Shown: positions 8,192 through 14,905 of the stretch, piece after piece
Numbering within the stretch: the stretch's first letter is position 1
How the letters are laid out: every line of letters begins with the position of its first letter
Assembly (NCBI GenBank): GCA_963624975.1
Contig: CAVFRF010000050.1
Location: forward strand, 1-24,157
Length of the DNA: 24,157 nt
DNA from: CAVLCC01 sp963624975
GTDB taxonomy: Bacteria; Actinomycetota; Coriobacteriia; Coriobacteriales; CADBOM01
Reading direction: 5' to 3'
Notes under the pieces: generated by a model
Told to the model about the DNA's origin: nothing
The model's database searches: none
The model's input: only the letters and a program-made list of their open reading frames with translations
Made by a program: the position numbers and the translations under genes

Positions 8192-10627
8192 CTACCACAG
8201 TCCCCTGATGTACCTCTGGACCAGCTTCTTCGCAAAGTTGCATCTGCTATCGACGTTGCCCTTTACCTCGTCCACGAAGCCCAGCATCGCCTGCCTGTCG
8301 TCCTCGGTTAGCTCTCCGATGCCTCCGAACAGCGCGCGCGAGTTGGCATCGGCGGCACGCTCGAACGTCTGGGCACCGCATAGGCCCGCGTTCTCGACAG
8401 CCTGGGCCTGCTGGCGATAGGGCTCGTTTTCCAGCTGAATGCCAAGGCACTTCTCGCCAAGTAGCAGGCCATACGAGAAGCCTCGCGGCACGGCCTTGTC
8501 CAGAGCGCGTGTCTGCAGCTCGTCCAAGTAGGCCGCAAGGCGTTTGCGAATGATGTAGGTGCGCGCGCCCAGCGCCATCAAGAGCACGATCGCAAATCCC
8601 AGGAGCGACCAGAGGATCATCATGAACGCAAAGCTCATCTGCTCCTCGTATGCGTTCTGGTCTTGCGCGCTCTGGGTCTCGGGCGCCCACGAAGCCGTGC
8701 CCTGGGTGCTGCCGTTAGACCACAGGGAACCCTCGTATTGCACCGAGGTCTGGTCGGTGGCCTCGTAGAACTCGTTGTCCCTGTAGCCGGGCGTCGGGTC
8801 GAAGGGCACCCAGCCCACGCCGTCTAGGTAGTACTCCGCCCAAGCATGGGCATCGCCCTCGGTCAGCTCGTACGTGCCATCCTCCGGCACGCTCTGGCCT
8901 CGCGCCTCGGCATCGGCGTAGTCGGCCTTCTGGGCCTGGGTGTCCAGCACATAGCCCTCCACGTAGCGCGCCGGCACGCCGTAGTAGCGCAGCATCAGCG
9001 TAGCGGCGGTAGCATAGTGCACGCTGTAGCCCGCATGGCTGGTGGTGAGGAAGTACGTCACGAAATCCTGCTGGCTGCTGCCCTGCTGCCCGCCCTCGTC
9101 GTAGCTCGCGCAGGCGTCGAGGTCGGCCATCACCTGCAGCTTGGCCTCCTCGGTAGAGAGCGTGGAGGCTTCTCCGAACAGCGACTCGAAGGTGCCCATG
9201 GTCTCGTCGGGAACGTCGAGGTAGTTTTCGTAGACGAATCTGCGGTAGGCGCTCTCGTCGTCGAGATAGGTTTGCAGGTCTCCCGTAGCGCTGCTCTCCT
9301 GCCCGGTGAGCACCTCCTGCAGCCTGTAGGATTTGCGCAGCAACGTGGAGTCGGCCACGATCTGCGACGATTCCGCCGAGCCGGCAGTTGCGGTTGCCAT
9401 GCTCGTAGACGTGGTCGTGTCTGCACCCGACGCATACGAGTAGGGCAGGTAGGCATAGCCGCCGCGCGCCCCCTGGTAGGTGATGCCCATGCCCTGCTGA
9501 TCGGTCTCCGAGAACGCGGAGGCATCGGCCGCGGCGCTGAGCTGCGAGATCGTGGAGAATCCGTCTTCCGAGAGCCAGTAGAACAGGCCCTCGTTCTGCG
9601 TCATCGCGTCGCCGGAGAGCGCTTGCCATTGCTTGCCATCGTAGCTTTCTCCCACGAACCCGCGCAGATATTCGCTGGTGTCGGAGTTTACCTTGACCTC
9701 CAGCGCCGGTCTGTCGGAGAAGCTGAGCGCGCCCAGGCCTTCGAGCTGTCCCATGGGCATCGCGAAGCTGGCTCCACCATATTGGATGGCATAGGCAAGT
9801 TGCCGCAGCGCCTGTCGAGGGGCCGAGGTATCAAGCGTGCCCGTGCCGGCAACCAGCAGCACGATAGTCGCGAGCACGGCTCCAGCCGCCACGGCAAACC
9901 CAGTGCCCGCGAACAGCGCCCGCCCGCTTTGCAGGTCCGTGCGCGTCAGCGTGCCCGAGCACATGGCGCCCACGATGCCGGCCGCCAGCACTATGGCCCA
10001 CCCGCTAGCCGGGACATAGCCCAGGATCATCAGGACAGCGGCCACCACTGCGATGGCCGCGCAGGCGATGCGTCCGCCGTGCAGCGCCAGCTGGGCGCAC
10101 AGATACGAGAGTCCTACGGCAATCGCGCAGGTAAACCATACGAGTCCCAGCTCAGACCCGGCGGAATACTGCAGCTGGTAGTTGCCGGTCTGGGCGCCCA
10201 AGGTGTAGAGCAGGCCATTGAGAGCCTGCGTGCAGCCTCCGGACGACAGCGGCCACACTGCCAGCATTGCCACCAGAATGCCGAGCACCATGTAGCCGAG
10301 CTTCGTCTCAGCCTTGCCTTTGCCGCAAGCCCAGCATGTGGCGGCGATGATCGCAGCAGCGCTCGCCCATGCGACGATCATCGCGGGCACCTGCTGGTCC
10401 ATCCTGCAGATGGCCGCCAGCACGTAGGACACGCCCAGGAACAGCAGCGCCGCGATTGCCGCGCATACCGCCTTGCGACGCACGTCCGTCGCGCCAGGCT
10501 GCACGCCGGCTTCTGCCTGCACGGGCTGCACGAGCAGCGCCGCCCCCTCGATATCGGCGTTGATATCCACGGGCTTCTGCGCTCTGCGCTGTCGCAGGCT
10601 CTGTATGTCGATCTTGCGCAGTCTCAT
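8192..10627 (-). CDS. Polytopic membrane protein with extracytoplasmic transglutaminase-core domain (811 aa), Cys-to-Ser at the expected nucleophile
   Basis: TgpA-like layout. A basic cytoplasmic start is followed by seven predicted membrane helices (about 52-73, 82-100, 110-127, 160-178, 187-204, 209-225, 238-261). A large outside segment ends in a transglutaminase core, then an eighth helix (664-687) and a cytoplasmic tail of about 120 aa. The core is clear: GYSVHYATAA at 533-542, PARYVEGY shortly after, His in DAHAW (H594) and Asp in PFDPTPGY (D610). The nucleophile is Cys in the family (GYC/GFCxHFA), but here the codon at 9023-9025 reads AGC, giving Ser535. The enzyme may be inactive, a scaffold, or use Ser. 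The ATG touches the stop of the DUF58 gene with no clear ribosome site, so translation is probably coupled. MoxR-DUF58-transglutaminase is a well-known gene neighbourhood; its substrate here is unknown, with the neighbouring surface proteins as the natural guess. Confidence 0.9.
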   Translation of the reverse strand: MRLRKIDIQSLRQRRAQKPVDINADIEGAALLVQPVQAEAGVQPGATDVRRKAVCAAIAALLFLGVSYVLAAICRMDQQVPAMIVAWASAAAIIAATCWACGKGKAETKLGYMVLGILVAMLAVWPLSSGGCTQALNGLLYTLGAQTGNYQLQYSAGSELGLVWFTCAIAVGLSYLCAQLALHGGRIACAAIAVVAAVLMILGYVPASGWAIVLAAGIVGAMCSGTLTRTDLQSGRALFAGTGFAVAAGAVLATIVLLVAGTGTLDTSAPRQALRQLAYAIQYGGASFAMPMGQLEGLGALSFSDRPALEVKVNSDTSEYLRGFVGESYDGKQWQALSGDAMTQNEGLFYWLSEDGFSTISQLSAAADASAFSETDQQGMGITYQGARGGYAYLPYSYASGADTTTSTSMATATAGSAESSQIVADSTLLRKSYRLQEVLTGQESSATGDLQTYLDDESAYRRFVYENYLDVPDETMGTFESLFGEASTLSTEEAKLQVMADLDACASYDEGGQQGSSQQDFVTYFLTTSHAGYSVHYATAATLMLRYYGVPARYVEGYVLDTQAQKADYADAEARGQSVPEDGTYELTEGDAHAWAEYYLDGVGWVPFDPTPGYRDNEFYEATDQTSVQYEGSLWSNGSTQGTASWAPETQSAQDQNAYEEQMSFAFMMILWSLLGFAIVLLMALGARTYIIRKRLAAYLDELQTRALDKAVPRGFSYGLLLGEKCLGIQLENEPYRQQAQAVENAGLCGAQTFERAADANSRALFGGIGELTEDDRQAMLGFVDEVKGNVDSRCNFAKKLVQRYIRGLW

Positions 10628-11803
10628 CTATATCACGCTCATCGTGGCCAAGGCGGTCTCGGCACCGCCGGGTGCAAAGTGCACCTGCGACATCTGCGGC
10701 TCCACGCGCACGTCGTCGCTGCCGTCGCACACGAGCGCGACGACGTTGCGCGCGCGGCTGATCTCGTCCAGTTCCGGCGGCATGCCGCAGCAAACGTAGA
10801 TAAGGCGCGAGCAGTTGAGCTGGCCGAACGTGTTGCAGTAGGCCTCCACGCCAGAGGTTCCGGTTTGAGCCAGCGGGCTGGACATGAGGTGGCCCACCAG
10901 CTCGTAGAGGTCTTCTTCGCTCTCGATGTGCTCACGCATGCAGTGCCCCGTTTCCACATGGTTGAACGCCACGTTGAACACGATGCCCTCCTGCGCAAGG
11001 CAGGTGCAGATCGCCAGCACAACCTCGGCCATCGCGTCGGCGCGCAGCGGGTCGTTCTCGAGGCCGTACAGGCCTTTGTCCCAGAACACCAGGATCGAGT
11101 TGTCCAGGGGCAGCGAAGGCTCCTTCACCATGTACTCCCCCGACTTGGCGGAGAGCTTCCAGTGGATGCGCCGCAGCTCGTCGCCCTTCTCGTATCCGCG
11201 GATGCCGAACACCTCGGAGGCATCCTGGCCCTTGCGGTAGGGCGAGTAGGTGGTGGTGTCGGAAAGAGGCGACGCGGCCATAAGCTCGCGCATGTAGGCC
11301 TCGTGCAGATCGGGAACGATGCTCGCGCGGCGCGTTGCGTCGCACTCCATCGTGCGCGAGAGCAGACCCAGAGGCTCGAACACCTGCACGCGGTCGATGC
11401 GGCATTCGACTCGTCCGCACACGTCGCTGGCGATGTGCAGGGTCAGCCTGGCCGTAGACTTCGGAGCTACCGAGACGCTGGGTTCGAGCGCCCGCACCTG
11501 CGAGGTGAGCAGATTGCTCGTCTGCATGCGGCACGCGACTCTCAGAAGCGGCATGCGCGAGCCGTTGCGCACCCTCAGCACGATGTCGCTTCCCTTCTCC
11601 TTGGAACCCGACGCGCCGCCCTCGAGCGCCACCCGCACCTTGCGTGCGCACGGCACGACCAGCGCCCAGCCCGCCAGAGGCACGACGAGGCACACCAGCC
11701 CTGCCACCAGAGCCAGCGAGCTTCCGGTCACGATAAACGCGATGACCGTGCAAGCGACCACCGCGATCCAGGCTATGAGCGAGAGAATCCTCCTCATCTG
11801 CAC
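10628..11803 (-). CDS. DUF58 family membrane protein (391 aa)
   Basis: Residues 5-50 form two closely spaced hydrophobic helices. A soluble beta-rich region follows, then the DUF58 signature at 199-227, with FGIRGYEKGDELRRIHWK and then SAKSGEYMVKE. The C-terminal half has the alternating beta/alpha pattern of a vWA-like fold (SILVFWDKG, RLIYVCCG, VVALVCDG), as is usual for the family. DUF58 proteins pair with MoxR ATPases and transglutaminase-core proteins, and the three genes lie in that order here. The start is GTG at 11803, 9 nt after the MoxR stop, with AGGGTGG just upstream; ATG 11797 is an alternative that changes the protein by two residues. The last codon abuts the transglutaminase ATG. 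The molecular role of the family is poorly defined; a chaperone-like or complex-assembly role is inferred. Confidence 0.93.
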   Translation of the reverse strand: MQMRRILSLIAWIAVVACTVIAFIVTGSSLALVAGLVCLVVPLAGWALVVPCARKVRVALEGGASGSKEKGSDIVLRVRNGSRMPLLRVACRMQTSNLLTSQVRALEPSVSVAPKSTARLTLHIASDVCGRVECRIDRVQVFEPLGLLSRTMECDATRRASIVPDLHEAYMRELMAASPLSDTTTYSPYRKGQDASEVFGIRGYEKGDELRRIHWKLSAKSGEYMVKEPSLPLDNSILVFWDKGLYGLENDPLRADAMAEVVLAICTCLAQEGIVFNVAFNHVETGHCMREHIESEEDLYELVGHLMSSPLAQTGTSGVEAYCNTFGQLNCSRLIYVCCGMPPELDEISRARNVVALVCDGSDDVRVEPQMSQVHFAPGGAETALATMSVI

Positions 11804-11812
11804 CGTGCCACC

Positions 11813-12766
11813 CTATCCCCTCTGGGGGTCGCTTGGAACGCGCTGCGGAATGGGCACGTTCTTCGCGATGTCGTCCAGCACAGCCGTGGCATCCACCTCG
11901 TTGAGGCGCGCCTTGGCATTGAGCATCAGCCTGTGCTCGCACACGCCATGGAACACCTCCAGCACGTTCTCGGGTTCCACGTGGTCCAGGCCGCGCACAT
12001 ATGCGCATGCCTTCGACATCCTTGCCAGCGCCAACGCGCCGCGGGGACTTACGCCAAGCTCGACGTTCTCGTTCTCGCGCGTGGCGATCACCAGCTGCGA
12101 GATGTAGGTGTACATCTCGACCGACACGTTCAGGCTCATGGCCTCTTCGATCATCTGCGCCAGCTGCTGCTTGTCCAGCGTGGGCTGCACCTTGTCCAGC
12201 GGGTTTTGCACATGGCGGTCCATGAGGATGTTGACCTGGTGCTCGAGTTCCGGATACCCCATCGAGAGCTTGATGAGGAAGCGGTCCAGCTGCGAGTTGG
12301 GCAGCATCTGCGTGCCGGCAGAGCCCGTGGGGTTCTCGGTCGCCAGCACGACGAAGGGCTCGGGCAGCCTATGCGTGGTGCCGTCGACCGTCACGTGCCC
12401 CTCCTCCATCGCCTCCAGCAGCGCCGACTGCGTCTTGGCCGAAGTGCGGTTGATCTCGTCGGCAAGCAGCAGGTTGGTGATAATCGCGCCGGGCACGTAG
12501 TTCAGCTCGCCCGTGCGCTGGTCGGGCATCGAGAACCCGATGATGTCGGACGGCATGGTGTCCGAAGTGAACTGGATGCGCTTGTAGTCCAGCCCCAGCG
12601 ACTTCGCAAACGAGAGCGCCATGGTGGTCTTGCCCGTGCCTGGCACGTCTTCCAGCAGCACGTGGCCCTGCGCCAAGATGGCCATGAACACCTTCTCGAT
12701 CACGTCGTTCTTGCCCAGAATCACCTTCTCGACTTCGCTGAGCGCTCTTTGCACAGATTCTCTCAT
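11813..12766 (-). CDS. MoxR-family AAA+ ATPase (317 aa)
   Basis: A full-length MoxR protein. Walker A is PGTGKTT within 42-48, Walker B LLADEINR at 100-107, sensor 1 ATEN at 142-145, the LDRF arginine motif at 160-163, and sensor 2 in VSPRGALALAR. MoxR ATPases act as cytoplasmic chaperones that assemble or activate partner complexes, usually with a vWA or DUF58 protein encoded nearby. Here the partner is the DUF58 gene 9 nt downstream. ATG 12766 is preceded by AGGCGG about 7 nt upstream and lies 30 nt after the stop of the preceding DUF4430-like gene. No stand-alone vWA gene is present. Regulation is presumably as part of the cluster. Confidence 0.95.
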   Translation of the reverse strand: MRESVQRALSEVEKVILGKNDVIEKVFMAILAQGHVLLEDVPGTGKTTMALSFAKSLGLDYKRIQFTSDTMPSDIIGFSMPDQRTGELNYVPGAIITNLLLADEINRTSAKTQSALLEAMEEGHVTVDGTTHRLPEPFVVLATENPTGSAGTQMLPNSQLDRFLIKLSMGYPELEHQVNILMDRHVQNPLDKVQPTLDKQQLAQMIEEAMSLNVSVEMYTYISQLVIATRENENVELGVSPRGALALARMSKACAYVRGLDHVEPENVLEVFHGVCEHRLMLNAKARLNEVDATAVLDDIAKNVPIPQRVPSDPQRG

Positions 12767-12796
12767 GGGTGTACCGCCTTGCCTTCCTCCCGATTG

Positions 12797-14710
12797 CTAC
12801 GGTCTGTAATCTTCCACCTGGCTCATCGTTGCTCCGCATTCCGAGCAGTAGTAGGCCACCGTCCAGGTGCCGTCTTCGTTTTCGTATGTGTTCGCATAGT
12901 CGACCTGCCAGTCGTGCCGTCCGGTCGCGGCAATGGTGAAGTAGCCTCCGTCGTCGAGTCCCGGCGCGCTTCCGAATGCGCCGTACTTGGTTACGGTCGT
13001 GGTGTCGGCTGTGATGTTGCCGTATTCGTCGTAGCTGATGTAGTAGAGGCCCGGGTTGCTTGCATCCAGGCTGTGCTCGGCGCTGCACTCGTAGCGGCCA
13101 AGCCCGGAAGTGCCGCATGTGGGAGGCACGATTTCGCTGTACACCGAGATGTCATGATCGGGACCATATGTGCTGCCGTCGGCCCAGGTCCAGCAATAGG
13201 TGGACATTATGCCGGGGTTGTACGAGCCTGCCGCCCCGGTCTCCTTGCCGCCGGCCACCTCGAACACCAGCGTTACCACGTCGCCCACCTGCACGTTGTA
13301 GCTGCCCAGCGTCTTGCCCGGATAGCTCACGCTGCCGCCGCTGGCAACCCTGAACAGCCATCCGGAGGGCATGGTAAAGTCGCCCTCGCCCAGGCTGTTG
13401 GAGTAGCTGTTGTCGGTGATGGTGATGCCGTCGTCTTCCAGCTTGCTGCGCAGCAGGGACGGCAGCGAGCCTCCGCCCACGGAGTTGCTGTTGATGCGCG
13501 AGAGGTAGTAGCCGCTCCACCCAGAAGCCTCCGGGTCGCCGTAGTCGGAGGGTCCGGATGCCACGACGTCGATGCCCTGTTCGGCCAGAGCCTTGGACAT
13601 GTCGTAGGCAAAGGGGTAGCCCTCGTGCAGCGGCACGGTGATCGAAATCGGCATGCCCAGCCCCACGGTGGTGGCATCCACCATCAGCGTGGCATCGCCG
13701 ATGTAGGTGCCCGTGGCCTGATGGTCGTAGTAGATCGTGTAGCTGTACGTGGTCGCAACCGTCTTGTCCACGGGGTCGTACGCCGTCACGGTCACGGTGT
13801 GCTTAGTGGTGTCGCCTTCCACGTAGTTCATGAGGTAGAGGCTGTAGCCAAACTCCGGCTGAGGCGAGTAGGTGTCGACGGTCTGCCCGTCCAGGGTCAC
13901 CGTGATGTTGTCGGAGTATATGGTGGACGAAACGTAGGCATCGGGGTTGGGGTTCGTGGCGCTCACGTAGATGTCTACGCTCGACTGCACGTAATGCTGG
14001 CCCTCTGAGATTCCGCGCACGTTCAGCTCGGGCGCAAGGCGACCCGAGAAGGTCACCTCGAAGGTCGCCGTGTGGTCGGTGCGGTATCCGTTCGGAGTGA
14101 CCAGGGTTAGCTCCACGGTTGCGGTCTGCCCCTTGCCGGGCACCGGTATCGAGTACATTCCGTCTCCGCCGGCATTGGCCGCCAGCACTTGCCCGCTGGT
14201 AGACGGGCTGGAATATTCGACTGCCACCGAGTAGCCGTTGGCGGCCTCGTTGGGCAGCGCGTAGAACCACAGCACGTTTGCATTCTGGTCGAAGCCGCTC
14301 TTGCCCTCTCTGGTAAACGAGATGGCATCGGGCGCTTTCGTAGACGTGCTGATGGAGGCAAATTCCGCCAAGTTGGTGAGAAAGCCCAGATTGCGGCGAT
14401 CTTCTCGATTATTGCCGCTACCTCCGCCTTCTCCGTTTGTAGAGTTAGAACCCTGCTGCGATTGCGAGCCGGACTGCCCGGCAGCAGCCTGGTCCTTGGT
14501 GTTGCGCGAGTTGTCGTCGCGATTCTTCTGCTGGTCGGTCTGGTCCTGCTCGTCGGACTGGTCGTTGCTGTCCTCGGAGTCGCCGTCGTCGCCATCTGGA
14601 GCCACGAACATCGTGGGGGCCGTGAAAGACGTTCCGGGCGATGCGATGGGGTTTTGGGGTATGGCTCGCCCGCAGATGAGCATAAACAGCACAACTGCAA
14701 GCACCATCAC
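12797..14710 (-). CDS. Membrane-anchored protein with DUF4430-like domain and Cys-rich tail (637 aa from GTG; N-terminus uncertain)
   Basis: An N-terminal hydrophobic helix (2-13) is followed by an Asp/Gln/Asn/Ser-rich linker (about 40-105). Beta-rich domains cover about 140-330. A DUF4430-like part at 335-485 has a switched-on N-half (PFAYDMSKALAEQGIDV) and the strand pair SGWLFRV...YNVQVGDVVTLVFE, matching the family GW-YxVNG...y.v..GD pattern. The tail has Cys532, Cys542 and a CSEC pair (622, 625), like a zinc ribbon. DUF4430 is the transcobalamin C-terminal-like domain, so a corrinoid-binding role is plausible given the riboswitch. The start is unclear: GTG 14710 has no ribosome site, while the in-frame sequence upstream to CTG 14764 adds basic residues (SRGNRKR) that would make a normal membrane anchor. 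ATG 14771 is one base out of frame. It heads the MoxR-DUF58-transglutaminase run, where a vWA gene often sits. Confidence 0.82.
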   Translation of the reverse strand: MMVLAVVLFMLICGRAIPQNPIASPGTSFTAPTMFVAPDGDDGDSEDSNDQSDEQDQTDQQKNRDDNSRNTKDQAAAGQSGSQSQQGSNSTNGEGGGSGNNREDRRNLGFLTNLAEFASISTSTKAPDAISFTREGKSGFDQNANVLWFYALPNEAANGYSVAVEYSSPSTSGQVLAANAGGDGMYSIPVPGKGQTATVELTLVTPNGYRTDHTATFEVTFSGRLAPELNVRGISEGQHYVQSSVDIYVSATNPNPDAYVSSTIYSDNITVTLDGQTVDTYSPQPEFGYSLYLMNYVEGDTTKHTVTVTAYDPVDKTVATTYSYTIYYDHQATGTYIGDATLMVDATTVGLGMPISITVPLHEGYPFAYDMSKALAEQGIDVVASGPSDYGDPEASGWSGYYLSRINSNSVGGGSLPSLLRSKLEDDGITITDNSYSNSLGEGDFTMPSGWLFRVASGGSVSYPGKTLGSYNVQVGDVVTLVFEVAGGKETGAAGSYNPGIMSTYCWTWADGSTYGPDHDISVYSEIVPPTCGTSGLGRYECSAEHSLDASNPGLYYISYDEYGNITADTTTVTKYGAFGSAPGLDDGGYFTIAATGRHDWQVDYANTYENEDGTWTVAYYCSECGATMSQVEDYRP

Positions 14711-14792
14711 GGCGGCAATGGCCGTATTGGCAATAATGCGTTTCCTGTTACCCCTGCTATCCAGAATTCATCACCCACACATTGCAACTATC

Positions 14793-14820
14793 GCCAAGCG
14801 CAATCGTTTTCGCGCTTGGC
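14793..14820 (-). terminator. Hairpin between the first giant gene and the DUF4430-like gene (second of two)
   Basis: A 9-bp perfect stem (14793-14801 with 14812-14820) and a 10-nt loop. No U tract follows on the minus strand, so it is unlikely to stop transcription efficiently alone. With the stronger hairpin just upstream it may stabilise the 3' end of the giant mRNA or reduce readthrough. Confidence 0.35.
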
Positions 14821-14834
14821 TTCGAACGCCCGAA

Positions 14835-14867
14835 GGGCGCGGCTCCCAAACACATGGAGCCGCGCCC
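14835..14867 (-). terminator. Strong GC-rich hairpin after the first giant gene
   Basis: A perfect 12-bp stem (14835-14846 with 14856-14867) with a 9-nt loop, starting about 40 nt past the stop codon at 14906. On the minus strand it is followed by TTCGGGCG, not a U tract. It could be a leaky terminator or an RNA-stability element that sets a higher level of the giant protein than of the genes behind it. Confidence 0.45.
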
Positions 14868-14905
14868 ACTACGGGCAAATCAATCCGTCGTGCGATTTGC
14901 GAAGC

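Noticed and set aside
8125..8235. Upstream extension of the second giant protein to 8235
   Set aside because: It would overlap the end of the transglutaminase gene and place 37 residues before the signal peptide. ATG 8124 has GGAG at the right distance.
8846..14008. Plus-strand open frame of 1720 codons
   Set aside because: It lies antisense to the transglutaminase, DUF58, MoxR and DUF4430-like genes, all of which have clear family motifs. Its translation is Arg/His/Gly/Val-rich without domains, typical of an antisense shadow in GC-rich DNA.
12797..14710. Lipoprotein signal in the DUF4430-like protein (Cys in LICGRA)
   Set aside because: The residue before Cys is Ile, not Gly, Ala or Ser, so the lipobox rule is not met; a plain membrane anchor fits better.
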